A stretch of DNA of 64,000 nucleotides from Sphingosinicella sp. LHD-64. Its GTDB lineage: Bacteria; Pseudomonadota; Alphaproteobacteria; Sphingomonadales; Sphingomonadaceae. The position numbers were made by a program, and so were the translations under genes. This document shows, one piece after another, positions 54,215-63,758 of the stretch (the first letter of the stretch is position 1; each line of letters opens with the position of its first letter). Below the pieces are notes generated by a model that saw nothing but the letters and a program-made list of their open reading frames with translations, was not told where the DNA came from and ran no database searches. Location of the stretch: NCBI RefSeq assembly GCF_031157375.1, contig NZ_JAVIFV010000004.1:372001-436000 (forward strand), read 5' to 3'.

Positions 54215-56260
54215 ATGGCGCTTCGCATGATCCTTCGTTTGTGGCTGACCCTGCTCGGGCTTGCCCTTGCCCAGCCAGGTGTCGCCGAGCCGCGCGACGC
54301 GCTGGCCGAAGCGCTCGCCCTTCCGGTGGCGAGCAATCTGACCGGCGCCGACGACGCGCCGCGCTTTGCATGGGTCGAGAATGAAGCGGGGGTGCGCAAC
54401 ATCTGGACCGCGATGCGCGGACAGCCGGCGCGGCGGGTGACGGCCTCCACGCAGGATGACGGACAGCAGCTCTACGATCTTGCCTTCAGCAACGACGGCG
54501 CCAGCCTCGCCTACGTCGCCGGCGGCGACGAGGAATATCCGGACGAGGAAGACCTGCCCAACACCGGCATCGCGCCGATGACGCCGCCCCAGCAGGTGTT
54601 CGTCGTCCCGGCGGATGGCGGAGCACCCGTGATGGTCGGGCAAGGTCATTCCCCAACCTTCTCGCCGGACGGCGCGCGGCTGGCCTTCACCCGCCGGGGC
54701 GAGATCTGGCTCTGGGTGCGCGGCGGCGAGGCGCGGTGGATCGCCCGGGTCAGCGGCACTATCGATCGGTTCACCTGGTCGCCGGACGGCACGCAGCTCC
54801 TGTTTTCCGAGGATCGCGACGAGCATAGCTACGTGGCCGTGCTTGACTCCGACGGGCAGCGCTTGCGCTATCTCGACCCGGGGCTCGGCCAGTCGGTCGA
54901 ACCGATCTTCTCGCCGGACGGAGGGCAGATCGCCTTCATTCGCTATATGTCGCCGCCCGCCGCCGCCGCGCCGGACAGCGGCCCCTATTGGTCGATCCGG
55001 GTCGTCGATATCGCGACCGGCGCTGCCCGCACGCTCTGGTCGGCGCCGCCGGGCCAGGGCGGTCGCTATGCGGGAACGCGGAGCCGCAACCTTTTCTGGA
55101 GCCGTGACGGGCTGATCCTCTTTCCGTGGGAGCGCACCGGCTGGCTCCACGTCTTCGCGCTGGACGCTACGCGCGGCGGCGAGCCGCGCGCCCTGACCGG
55201 CGGGGACTATGAGGTCGAGACCTTCGTCGTCGACCGGGATCAGCTTCTCTACGCCGCCAATGCCGACGACATCGACCGCCGCCGCATCTGGCGCCGGCCG
55301 CTCCGGGATGGCGCGCCGGTGCGGCTCGGCGGCAGCGAAGGGATGCACTTCTTCCCCACCATCGCCGGCGGTGAGGTGGCGGCGATCGAGACCGGCGTCT
55401 CCACGCCCGCCCATCCCGTCCTGCTCGGGGCGCGTGCGACTCCGCTCGCCGAAGTGCCGACCGCCTCCGGTTTCTCTGCGCCCGAAGCGGTGGTCTTCCG
55501 CGCGGCCGACGGGATGGAGATCAGAGCCCAGTTCTTTTCCGCCCGGGGCACGGGGCCGCGGCCTGCGCTCGTCTACATCCATGGCGGCCCGCGCCGGCAG
55601 ATGCTGCTCGGCTTCCACCCGTCCGGCTATTATTCCAAGGCCTATGTGATGAACCAGCACCTGGCCACCTTGGGCTATCATGTGCTGGTGGTGAACTATC
55701 GCGGCGGCACCGGTTACGGGCAGGCCTTCCGCGACGCGCCGGACACGGGCCGCGAGGGCGCATCGGAATATCGCGACATCCTCGCCGCCGGCCGGTGGCT
55801 GGCCGCGCGGAATGACGTAGACCCGGCCCGCATCGGCGTCTGGGGTGGAAGCTGGGGCGGCTATCTCGGCGCGCTGGCGCTGGCGCGCGACAGCGATCTC
55901 TTCGCCTCGGGCGTCGACCTGCACGGCGTTCACTCCATGCTCCGCCCGGTGGCGAACACGCTCTCGCCCGAGGCGCAGGAACGTGCCCGCCAGCTTCAGT
56001 GGGAATCTTCGCCGCTCGGCGCGATCGAGCGCTGGCGCTCGCCGGTCCTGCTGATCCACGGCGACGACGACCGGAATGTCGATTTCGCGCAGTCGCTGCT
56101 CCTCGCCCGCGAGCTGGCCGCCCGGCGCATTCCCTATCGCGAGCTCGTCTTCCCGAACGAGCGGCACAGTTTCTTCCGTCATGACAGCTGGCTGCGTGCC
56201 CTTCGCGCCACCGAGGACTTCCTTGATCTCACGCTGATGCGCCGGCAGCCCTTGCCGTGA
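54215..56260 (+). CDS. S9 family peptidase (acylaminoacyl/dipeptidyl peptidase type)
   Basis: A 681-residue exported serine peptidase. Signal peptide LWLTLLGLALAQPGVA; residues 40-400 form a beta-propeller with TolB-like repeats (FSPDGARLAFTR, WSPDGTQLLFSE, FSPDGGQIAFIR); the C-terminal alpha/beta hydrolase has the nucleophile in GVWGGSWGGYL, the Asp in HGDDDRNVDF and the His in NERHSFF. Cuts small peptides in the periplasm. The ATG at 54215 is preferred for the signal peptide; the frame is open from 54179. The stop overlaps the next gene's GTG start. Confidence 0.9.
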   Translation: MALRMILRLWLTLLGLALAQPGVAEPRDALAEALALPVASNLTGADDAPRFAWVENEAGVRNIWTAMRGQPARRVTASTQDDGQQLYDLAFSNDGASLAYVAGGDEEYPDEEDLPNTGIAPMTPPQQVFVVPADGGAPVMVGQGHSPTFSPDGARLAFTRRGEIWLWVRGGEARWIARVSGTIDRFTWSPDGTQLLFSEDRDEHSYVAVLDSDGQRLRYLDPGLGQSVEPIFSPDGGQIAFIRYMSPPAAAAPDSGPYWSIRVVDIATGAARTLWSAPPGQGGRYAGTRSRNLFWSRDGLILFPWERTGWLHVFALDATRGGEPRALTGGDYEVETFVVDRDQLLYAANADDIDRRRIWRRPLRDGAPVRLGGSEGMHFFPTIAGGEVAAIETGVSTPAHPVLLGARATPLAEVPTASGFSAPEAVVFRAADGMEIRAQFFSARGTGPRPALVYIHGGPRRQMLLGFHPSGYYSKAYVMNQHLATLGYHVLVVNYRGGTGYGQAFRDAPDTGREGASEYRDILAAGRWLAARNDVDPARIGVWGGSWGGYLGALALARDSDLFASGVDLHGVHSMLRPVANTLSPEAQERARQLQWESSPLGAIERWRSPVLLIHGDDDRNVDFAQSLLLARELAARRIPYRELVFPNERHSFFRHDSWLRALRATEDFLDLTLMRRQPLP

Positions 56261-58083
56261 GCTGGTGGAAGCTCGTCGGCGTGCTGCTCGGGTTGCTGTG
56301 CATGGGCGCGGCGCCGGATGGCGGCACGCTGATCCGCGGCGCGCGCGTGTTCGACGGGACCGGGGCGCCGGCCGCCACCGCCGACGTGCTGATCCGGGGC
56401 GAGCGGATCGTCGCGGTCGGTCCTGGCCTCCGCGCGCCGCGCGGTGCCCGCGTCGTGAATGCGCGTGGGCTGACCCTCATCCCCGGCCTGCACGACCTTC
56501 ACACCCACCTGCGCGCGTCCGGCTTCTCGGCGCCGGACGATCTCGGCAAGGCCTATGCCGGGCATCTCGTCCACGGCATCACGACGGTGAACGATTTCTC
56601 CATGTCGGGCGAGATGCTGGCGCCAGTGCGCGAGATGTCCGGATCCGGCGCGGTGACGGCACCGAACCTGATGCTCGCCATCCGCCTCGGCGTGCCGCAG
56701 GGACACGGCACCGAATATGGCTGGGGCGACGCCTTCACGCTGCAGGCGACGACGCCGCGCGCGGCGGAGATCGCGATGCGCCGCGCGCTCGCCTACAGGC
56801 CTAACGTCATCAAGGTGTTCGCGGACGGCTGGCGCTACGGCCGCTCGGCGGACCTCGACAGCATGAATCTGCCGACGCTCCGGACGATCGTCGAGCACGC
56901 GCACGCAGCGAATATCCCGGTCATCACCCATACTGTCACGCTGGCCGGCGCGAAGATAGCCGCCGGGGCCGGGGTGGACGCCATCGGCCACGGCATCGGC
57001 GACGCACTCATCGACGACGAGCTGATCGTGCTGATGCGGGCGAACGGCACCGCCTATGTCCCGACGATGGTGGTCTACGAGCCGCAGCAGGACCGTGCCT
57101 TCGCGCCTGGCGAGTGGCAGAGCCTTCGCCCGCAGGAGCGGGCGCGTGAAGAGGCGGAGAGAACCGGAACCCACGAGATCCCCGACTACGAGGCGCGGCG
57201 CTGGTACATTCTCCGGGAGAATCTGCGACGGCTGAAGGCGGCCGGGATTCGCGTGGGCATCGGCACCGATGCCGGCATCGGCGGCGTCTATCAGGGCTCC
57301 TCGGCGGTGCGCGAGGTCCGGGTGCTGACCGATCACGGCTTTACCCCGGCCGAAGCCCTGGCCGCAGCGACCAGCGTCAGCGCGGGCATCCTCCGGCAAA
57401 GCGAGGATCATGGCCGGATCGCGCCGGGCCAGCGCGCCGATCTGGTCCTTGTCGGCGGGCGCCCGGACGAGCGGATCGAGGATTTGTACGATGTCCGCCG
57501 GGTCTTCGTGGCTGGACAGGACATCGCCCTGCCGGCGCTTCGGGCCCAGCTCGAATCCGACGCGCTCTCGTCGCTGCCGCGCCACCGGATGGCGGGCCCG
57601 ATCGACACCGGCGCGCGGACCGACGGCCGCACCGATCTCGATACTCTGCCGGTCGAGACGAACGAGTCCGGGGTCGATCACAGCCACCTACATCACGTCC
57701 GCAACCCGGAAGGGCGTCTCTTCATCTACGCACGCATGGGCGCGGCGCCGCAACCTTATGCCAATCTCGTCTTTCCGCTGACCCCGGGCGCCATCCAGCT
57801 CGCGGATGCGAACGGCTTCACTGGGATCGCCTTCGATGCGCGCGGTACAGGGCGGTACGCACTCATGCTCGAAAGCTACGGCATCGAGCCGCGCAGCGCA
57901 TTCCGGACCAGCTTCAGCGCCGGCGAGACGGTCCGGGAAATCACCATCCCATTCAGTAGCCTTCGGAGCCCCGGGGCCGCGGCGCTGGACCTGACCCGCC
58001 TGCGCGCGCTCATCTTCCGGCTGGAGGGCGAGCCCGGCGGGCAGGCGACGCTCGAGTTGGGGAATGTCCGCTTCTACCGGTAG
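56257..58083 (+). CDS. Exported amidohydrolase with C-terminal CIA30-like domain
   Basis: A 608-residue protein: signal peptide, then a metal-dependent amidohydrolase (about residues 20-425) with HDLHTHLR (HxH), NVIKVFADG (bridging Lys), ITHT and GHG (His ligands), and GIGTDAGIG (Asp). Residues 450-608 are a beta-rich domain (GRLFIYARMGAAPQPY, GIAFDARGTGRY, EITIPFSSL) that resembles the CIA30/galactose-binding fold. Imidazolonepropionase-like or prolidase-like enzymes of this kind hydrolyse peptides or cyclic amides. GTG start at 56257 overlaps the peptidase stop, so the two form an operon. A carbohydrate- or peptide-binding role for the extra domain is a guess. Confidence 0.82.
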   Translation: MSWWKLVGVLLGLLCMGAAPDGGTLIRGARVFDGTGAPAATADVLIRGERIVAVGPGLRAPRGARVVNARGLTLIPGLHDLHTHLRASGFSAPDDLGKAYAGHLVHGITTVNDFSMSGEMLAPVREMSGSGAVTAPNLMLAIRLGVPQGHGTEYGWGDAFTLQATTPRAAEIAMRRALAYRPNVIKVFADGWRYGRSADLDSMNLPTLRTIVEHAHAANIPVITHTVTLAGAKIAAGAGVDAIGHGIGDALIDDELIVLMRANGTAYVPTMVVYEPQQDRAFAPGEWQSLRPQERAREEAERTGTHEIPDYEARRWYILRENLRRLKAAGIRVGIGTDAGIGGVYQGSSAVREVRVLTDHGFTPAEALAAATSVSAGILRQSEDHGRIAPGQRADLVLVGGRPDERIEDLYDVRRVFVAGQDIALPALRAQLESDALSSLPRHRMAGPIDTGARTDGRTDLDTLPVETNESGVDHSHLHHVRNPEGRLFIYARMGAAPQPYANLVFPLTPGAIQLADANGFTGIAFDARGTGRYALMLESYGIEPRSAFRTSFSAGETVREITIPFSSLRSPGAAALDLTRLRALIFRLEGEPGGQATLELGNVRFYR

Positions 58084-58089
58084 CGCGCC

Positions 58090-58917
58090 TCAGACGTAAT
58101 GCGGTTCGCCGCGCGCGCGCAGGTCCTCGTAATGTACCATCGCCGGTTCCGGCCCCAGTGGCACGGGCTCCCCGTCGCGGAAGGCCCATTCGCCACGGTC
58201 GCAATCCTCGGCGCGGACATAGCCATTGATGTAGAAGCGGCGGTAGTGGCTCGATCCATTGGTGCCCGAGCCATGGACCAGATAAGGGTTCCAAAGAGCC
58301 AGGTCGCCGGGATCGAGATCGAGCTGGATCGCATCCGCAGCCGAGAGGCCGACCCGTTCGAGCGCCGCGTCCTGCATCGCAGTGCCGAGCACCTCGGTGT
58401 CGGTGTCGAGATCGAGATCGCCGTAGAGATGGCTGCGCGGCACGAAGGACATCCCGCCGGATTCGGGCCCATGGGGATCGATCGCGAGACCGGTCTGGAC
58501 ATAGGATGTGGCGAGGTTGCGATAGCAATCCTCGGGGCGGCGGAAGCGCGAATCCTGGTGCCAGGCGAAGTCGCCGACGGCGCCCGGCGCCTTCCAGTGG
58601 ATCTGGTTGATGATCTGCTTGACGTCGCGCCCGATCAGCGGCTCCAGCAACGCCGCGAAGCGTGGATCGAGGCGCACCGCGTCGAGCGGGGGCCGGTGAT
58701 AGGCCGGCCACTGCACCATCTGCACAAGCGGGCCGTCCCCGCCTTGGGCGATCTTGTAGAAGAGATTGCCGTGCCGGAAGCTGCGGCCGTGCGCCACGCC
58801 CTCTTCGTGGACGCGGTCGATTTCGGCCCCGATCGCGGCGACGTCTTCGGGCGCGAAGAAGCCGCGGACGATCGCATAACCGTCGCGGTGCCAGGCTTCG
58901 GGGTCCATCTCAGTCAT
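58090..58917 (-). CDS. Phytanoyl-CoA dioxygenase (PhyH) family protein
   Basis: A 275-residue Fe(II)/2-oxoglutarate oxygenase. FAWHQDSRF gives the HxD iron ligands, PYLVHGSGTNGS the distal His and YRRFYINGY the Arg for 2-oxoglutarate. Substrates in this family range from CoA esters to free amino acids and small metabolites. It overlaps the symporter gene by 8 bp and is the last gene of the minus operon that carries the DgcA/DgcN-like pair, so hydroxylation of an amino-acid derivative is plausible but not shown. Confidence 0.85.
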   Translation of the reverse strand: MTEMDPEAWHRDGYAIVRGFFAPEDVAAIGAEIDRVHEEGVAHGRSFRHGNLFYKIAQGGDGPLVQMVQWPAYHRPPLDAVRLDPRFAALLEPLIGRDVKQIINQIHWKAPGAVGDFAWHQDSRFRRPEDCYRNLATSYVQTGLAIDPHGPESGGMSFVPRSHLYGDLDLDTDTEVLGTAMQDAALERVGLSAADAIQLDLDPGDLALWNPYLVHGSGTNGSSHYRRFYINGYVRAEDCDRGEWAFRDGEPVPLGPEPAMVHYEDLRARGEPHYV

Positions 58918-60160
58918 CGTTCGGGGCCTTGAGGATAGTGTCGTCGAGTTCTCCTTCCCAGCGTGCGACGGTGGTCGCGACGGTGAGGTTCGCGCTGGCG
59001 CTCGGCACGGTACGGGTCATGTCGAGCAGCCGGTCGAACGGCAGGACGAAACCGACCACCAGCGCGGTCTGTTCCGGTGGAACGCCGACCGAGGAGAGCA
59101 CCGCCGCCAGCATGAACAGGGACGCCGACGGCACGGGCGCCGTGCCGAACGCGGCGAGCGCGCCGGTCAAGAGGACGAGCCCGTAGACGACCGGCGTCAT
59201 CGGCACGCCGAGCGCCTGGAGGCTGAACAGGCTCAGGAGCCCGACATACATGGCCGTGCCGTCCTTGCCGATGCTGGCGCCGAGCGGCAGCACCGTCGAA
59301 TAGATCGGCCGGCCGATGCCGAGATTCTTCTCCGCCACCCGCATCGCGACCGGCAGGGTCGCCGAGCTCGACGCGGTCGAGAAGGCGACCGCCAGCGCGT
59401 CGATGATCCCGCGGAAGAAATGCCGCACGGGAACGCGCGCGAGGAAGCGGAGGATCAGGCTGTGCACCAGCAGAATCTGGATCGCCGAGCCGAGCACGAC
59501 CGCCAGCGCCAGCCAGCCGACATTGACGAACACCGCCGCGCCGTTCGCCGCGACCGCATTGGCGATCAGCGCGAACACGCCGAATGGCGTCGCTTCCATG
59601 ACGAGGCCGACGATCTTGAGCAGCACTGCCGTCGCGGCCTGCAGCAGATCGGCGAATGGCTTGCCCGCCTCGCCCGCCAGCAGGGTGCCGATGCCGAGCA
59701 GGATGGCGACGAAGATGATCGCCAGCATGTCGCCCCTGGCGAGTGCGTCGAAGATGTTGACCGGGATGATGCCGATGAGCTGCTCATAGGGCGTAGGCGG
59801 ATCGCCGATCGCGTGCGCCGTGGCGGTGCCAAGCGGCGCCCCTTCGCCCGGCCGGATCAGGCTCGCCACCGCCATGCCGACCGAGACCGCGATCGCCGTG
59901 GTGAAGGCGAACAGGGCGACGGTGCGCCCGCCGATCCCGCCGATCCGCTTCGGGTCGCCGAGCGTGGTGATTCCGGCGGCGATGGTCACCAGCACGATCG
60001 GCACGACCAGCATCCGGATCGCGCGGACGAACAGGTCGCCGAGGAACTGCACATAAGGCGCGGCCTGCGGCCAGAAGGCGCCGAGGAGGAGGCCGAGCGC
60101 CAATGCGGCCAGCACGCGCTTCCACAAGGGAATCGCGAACCAGCCGCGCAGCAGCGTCAT
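58910..60160 (-). CDS. Dicarboxylate/amino-acid:cation symporter (DAACS family)
   Basis: A 416-residue inner-membrane transporter with eight helices and two re-entrant loops. AFSTASSSATLPV is the Ser-rich HP1 loop; the helix-7 block NMDGT reads GKDGTA; helix 8 contains DMTRTVPSASANL instead of the usual NVxGD, so substrate preference may differ from GltP. Takes up acidic amino acids or dicarboxylates with H+ or Na+. The start overlaps the deacylase stop by 4 bp. In this operon it would import D-glutamate or an N-acyl derivative. Confidence 0.88.
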   Translation of the reverse strand: MTLLRGWFAIPLWKRVLAALALGLLLGAFWPQAAPYVQFLGDLFVRAIRMLVVPIVLVTIAAGITTLGDPKRIGGIGGRTVALFAFTTAIAVSVGMAVASLIRPGEGAPLGTATAHAIGDPPTPYEQLIGIIPVNIFDALARGDMLAIIFVAILLGIGTLLAGEAGKPFADLLQAATAVLLKIVGLVMEATPFGVFALIANAVAANGAAVFVNVGWLALAVVLGSAIQILLVHSLILRFLARVPVRHFFRGIIDALAVAFSTASSSATLPVAMRVAEKNLGIGRPIYSTVLPLGASIGKDGTAMYVGLLSLFSLQALGVPMTPVVYGLVLLTGALAAFGTAPVPSASLFMLAAVLSSVGVPPEQTALVVGFVLPFDRLLDMTRTVPSASANLTVATTVARWEGELDDTILKAPNDD

Positions 60161-61710
60161 CGGCAGGTTCCGGCCGGCGGCGCGTGCGCCAGGCCCCGTC
60201 CGGCGGCGGCGCCGGTGAGTTCGCCATTGTCGACCGCCGGCACGCCGTTGATGAGCACGGTCCGCATCCCCGCCGCCAGCAGGGTCGGCTCCTCATAGGT
60301 CGATCGCGCGGCGTAGGTTTCAGGATCGAAGACGACGATGTCGGCAAAGGCGCCGGGGCGCAGCCGACCGCGATCGGTGAGCTGGAAGGTATCGGCCGGG
60401 AGGGCCGTGCTGTGCTCGATGAAGTCGCGCAGGCTGATGACATTCCGCCGGCGCACATATTCCGCATATTTCCGCGCGAAGCTGCCATAGGCGCGCGGAT
60501 GCCCGCCCGAGGCGTCCGAGCCGGTCATCACCCAAGGCTGACGCATGAAGACGGCGATGTCCTCCTCGGTCTGGTTGAACGAGGCGACGCTCGTGTCGTC
60601 GATGCGGATGACGGCGATTGCGGCGGCGACTGGATCGAGCCCGAGCGTCTGGGCGATCTGGGAGAGCCGCTGCCCGCGATACTGCCCTTCGGTGATGAGC
60701 AGCGACTCCGCGCCGCCGCGCCGGCGAAGGTTCTCAGTCATGTCCGTCCGCAAGCGCTCGGCCACGCTCGGATCGTCGAAGCGCCGCAGCAGTGCCGGCC
60801 GGCCGCCATCATGCGCCCAGCGCGGCACCAGCGAGGCGGCGAGGCTCGTGCCCGAGGCCGACCAGGGATATTGATCGGCGGTGATCTGCTGGCCGGCCCG
60901 GCGCGCCGCCTCGATCCGCGCGATGATCGCCGGCGCCTGGCCGTGGACGTCGACGCCGAGCGCTTTGATGTGGGCGATATGGACCGGCAGCCGGCCCTCG
61001 CGGCCGATCGTGATCGCCTCGTCCACCGCCGCGGCGAGGCCGATCGAATAGGAGGATTCGTCGCGCAGATGGCTGTCGTAGACGCCGCCCCGTGTGCCCG
61101 CCTCCTCAGCCAGCTCGGCGACCTCCTCCGTCGTCGCGAAGCTTTGCGGCGCGTAGAACAGGCCGGTCGAAAGGCCGAGCGCGCCCTGGCACATGCCCGT
61201 CGCGACCATCTGCCGCATCCGTGCGAGCTCGTTGGCCGTCGGCGCGCGGTCCGCATCGCCGATCACGGCGCGCCGGACGGAGCCGAATCCCACATAGGCG
61301 GCATAGTTGATGCCGACCGGACGACGCTGGGCGCTGCCGAGCACGGAAGCCACGTCGGGATCGCCGCCGCCGTCATTGCCGATGAAGGCGGTTGTGACGC
61401 CCTGCATTAGGAAGGCGGGGATCAGCCGGGTCCGCGCATCCGCGTCGGCAAGCTGCTCGCCGAGATGGGTATGCGGATCGATGAATCCGGGCGCGACAAT
61501 CATGCCTCGTGCGTCCACAACGCGGTTGGCTTGAACAGAGAGAGACGGCCCCACCGCCCGAATGCGGTCGCCGGAGACCGCGACGTCGCCGACGAACGGC
61601 GCATCCGATCCGGTATAGATGGTGCCGCCGCGGATGATCAGGTCGACCCGCTCGGGCGGCGCGGCGGCGCCGAGCATCGCGACGGCCAGGAGCAGTGCGA
61701 TCCGTTTCAT
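60157..61710 (-). CDS. N-acyl-D-amino-acid deacylase (D-aminoacylase)
   Basis: A 517-residue amidohydrolase with a signal peptide (MKRIALLLAVAMLGAAAPP), so it acts in the periplasm. FIDPHTHLGEQ is the HxH site, IAHIKALG holds another metal His, and MTGSDASGGHPRAYGSF the catalytic Asp. The family removes acyl groups from N-acyl-D-Glu/Asp and other D-amino acids. The stop overlaps the symporter start and its start overlaps the epimerase stop, both by 4 bp. It would free D-amino acids outside the inner membrane for uptake by the symporter. Confidence 0.88.
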   Translation of the reverse strand: MKRIALLLAVAMLGAAAPPERVDLIIRGGTIYTGSDAPFVGDVAVSGDRIRAVGPSLSVQANRVVDARGMIVAPGFIDPHTHLGEQLADADARTRLIPAFLMQGVTTAFIGNDGGGDPDVASVLGSAQRRPVGINYAAYVGFGSVRRAVIGDADRAPTANELARMRQMVATGMCQGALGLSTGLFYAPQSFATTEEVAELAEEAGTRGGVYDSHLRDESSYSIGLAAAVDEAITIGREGRLPVHIAHIKALGVDVHGQAPAIIARIEAARRAGQQITADQYPWSASGTSLAASLVPRWAHDGGRPALLRRFDDPSVAERLRTDMTENLRRRGGAESLLITEGQYRGQRLSQIAQTLGLDPVAAAIAVIRIDDTSVASFNQTEEDIAVFMRQPWVMTGSDASGGHPRAYGSFARKYAEYVRRRNVISLRDFIEHSTALPADTFQLTDRGRLRPGAFADIVVFDPETYAARSTYEEPTLLAAGMRTVLINGVPAVDNGELTGAAAGRGLAHAPPAGTCR

Positions 61711-62699
61711 GTCGTCGTTCCCCAGAAGCCCGCGGCGGGCGGATGGATGAAACCGTTCTCCGCCACGACCCCGCCGGGACGATCCTCCCGGAGCCAGACC
61801 GGACCGTCAAGGTCGACGAAATCGGACATCATGGCGATGTGGAGCGCCGGCGCGATCGACAGCGACGAGCTCACCATGCAGCCGGTCATCAGGCCGAGGC
61901 CCCGCGCCCGCGCCGCCTGCGCCAGTTCCAGCGCCTCGGTCAGCCCGCCGGTCTTGTCGAGCTTCACATTCACCGCCTGATAGCGTCGCGCCACCACCTC
62001 GAGATCGGCCGCGACATGGACGGATTCGTCGGCGCAGATCGGAACCTCGGGCGTAAACCCCTCCAGCCATCCGTCCGCGTCGGCTGGGACCGGCTGCTCC
62101 AGCAGGCCGACCCGGCATTCGACGAGCACCGGCTGCATCGCCTCGACCACCGCCCGGTCCCAGCTTTCATTGGGATCGACGATCAGATCGGCCTTCGGCG
62201 CGGCCGCTCGGATCGCGCGGATCTGCGCCGCTGGATCGTTCGCATCCACCTTGATCTTCAGCACCGGTGCGCCCGCCAGCGCAGCCGCGTCCCGCGCCAT
62301 CGCCTGGGGAGTATCGATCACCACGGTCATCGCGCTGGGAACGGCGTGTGGCTCCGGGCCGCCGATCATGGCGGCCACATCACGCTGCGACCGCCGCGCC
62401 TCCAGATCCCACAGCGCGCAGTCGATGGCGTTGCGCGCCGCGCCGGCCGGCAGGGCAGCGAGGAGCTCCGTCCGTCCGCCACCACCTTCGATCAGAGAAC
62501 GGACTCGCTCGATCGCGGCGAGCGTGCCCGCAATGGTTTCCCCGTAGCGCGGATAGGGAACCGCCTCGCCACGCCCGGTCGCATCGCCCTCGCGAACCGT
62601 CACCGTCACCACATCGGCCGCGGTCTTTGTGCCGCGGGCGATACGGAAGGGGCGGATCAGCGGGAAGCAATCGTGCTCAGCGCGGAGGGTGCGGGACAT
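61707..62699 (-). CDS. dgcA: Enolase-superfamily epimerase/racemase, DgcA-like
   Basis: A 330-residue member of the muconate-lactonising/dipeptide-epimerase group: VLKIKVDA is the KxK acid/base pair, DPNESWD, LLEQPVP and CADESVH give the Mg2+ ligands, and VNVKLDKTGG the second catalytic Lys. L-Ala-D/L-Glu epimerases look alike, but pairing with a DUF1611 gene marks the DgcA group, which racemises N-acetyl-D-glutamate to N-acetyl-L-glutamate. The start at 62699 lies 43 bp inside the DUF1611 gene. Muropeptide epimerase is the main alternative, given the AmpG-like and PBP4 genes nearby. Confidence 0.78.
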   Translation of the reverse strand: MSRTLRAEHDCFPLIRPFRIARGTKTAADVVTVTVREGDATGRGEAVPYPRYGETIAGTLAAIERVRSLIEGGGGRTELLAALPAGAARNAIDCALWDLEARRSQRDVAAMIGGPEPHAVPSAMTVVIDTPQAMARDAAALAGAPVLKIKVDANDPAAQIRAIRAAAPKADLIVDPNESWDRAVVEAMQPVLVECRVGLLEQPVPADADGWLEGFTPEVPICADESVHVAADLEVVARRYQAVNVKLDKTGGLTEALELAQAARARGLGLMTGCMVSSSLSIAPALHIAMMSDFVDLDGPVWLREDRPGGVVAENGFIHPPAAGFWGTTT

Positions 62700-63688
62700 A
62701 GCTGATCGATGATGGCGTCGACGCCGAAGGCGACGGGATCGGTACAGGGAAGGCCCAGGCCGTCGGCGGTCGCATCGCACAGCCGGCGCGCGGCCTCGGC
62801 GTCCATGCCGGAGGTGTTGAGGCAGATGCCGACCGCCTGCACGTCGGGGCTGGTCAGCCGCGCCGCGGCGAGATTGGCCTCGAGGCAGTCCCTCAGGTCC
62901 GGCAGGGCGCGGCCGGGGATACCGCGCATATGCGGCCGCCCGGGCTCATGACACATGACGAGCGCCCTGGGCTGCGCGCCATGGAGAAGCCCCAGCGACA
63001 CCCCCGCGAACGAGGGATGGTACAGCGAGCCCTGCCCTTCGATCAGGTCCCAGCCATCGTCGTCGCGCGCCGGGGCGAGCTGCTCGATCGCGCCGGAGAT
63101 GAAGTCGGCGACGACGGCGTCGACCGCCACGCCGTCGCCGGCAATCAGCACACCCGTCTGGCCCGTCGCCCGGAAATCAGCAGCGACGCCGCGCGCCTGC
63201 AGACCGCGGGCCAGAGCGAGCGTGGTCACCATCTTGCCCACCGAGCAATCGGTGCCGACGGTCAGCAGCCGGTTACCGGCGCGGTGATTGCCCTTGCCGA
63301 CCGCGAGGCCCGGCGGCGGATCGCGGACGTCGAACAGCTGCAGGCCCCGCGCCGCGGCCAATGCCGCGAGGCGCGGCTCGTCGCGAAGGCGCTGATGAAG
63401 CCCCGACGCAACGTTGAGGCCGGCCTCCAACGCGGCCGCTGCGTCGTTGACGAGATCGGCACCGAGCTTCCCGCCGGCCCCGGCAATGCCGAGGATCAGC
63501 GTCCGCGCGCCCGCAGCAACCCCTTCCGCCATGCCCATGCGCGGCAGATTGAGTGTCAACGGGCAATCGTCGTGACGGAATTCGCCGACGCAATCCTCGC
63601 CCCGGAACATCGCCACGCCGCGCGAGGTCTTGATGGCGAGCGGATCGGCGCTGTGGCCGAGATAGAGGAGATAAGGCGCAGGGATCAT
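62657..63688 (-). CDS. dgcN: DUF1611 protein, DgcN-like (D-glutamate N-acetyltransferase)
   Basis: A 343-residue protein with a P-loop-like GTDCSVGKMVTTLALARG, NHRAGNRLLTVG, EGQGSLYHPSFAG and HEPGRPHMRG, all typical of the DUF1611 family. Members paired with an enolase-superfamily gene are DgcN, which acetylates D-glutamate to N-acetyl-D-glutamate. Its 3' end overlaps the DgcA-like gene. The LysR gene 70 bp upstream in the same orientation fits the DgcR regulator of this pathway. Role assigned from family and context. Confidence 0.8.
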   Translation of the reverse strand: MIPAPYLLYLGHSADPLAIKTSRGVAMFRGEDCVGEFRHDDCPLTLNLPRMGMAEGVAAGARTLILGIAGAGGKLGADLVNDAAAALEAGLNVASGLHQRLRDEPRLAALAAARGLQLFDVRDPPPGLAVGKGNHRAGNRLLTVGTDCSVGKMVTTLALARGLQARGVAADFRATGQTGVLIAGDGVAVDAVVADFISGAIEQLAPARDDDGWDLIEGQGSLYHPSFAGVSLGLLHGAQPRALVMCHEPGRPHMRGIPGRALPDLRDCLEANLAAARLTSPDVQAVGICLNTSGMDAEAARRLCDATADGLGLPCTDPVAFGVDAIIDQLCPAPSALSTIASR

Positions 63689-63758
63689 CGTCCCTCGACG
63701 CTAGCCCGCACCTTGTCGCCCTCCGCATATCCATGCGGCGGCGCGCCATAGCCTGACG

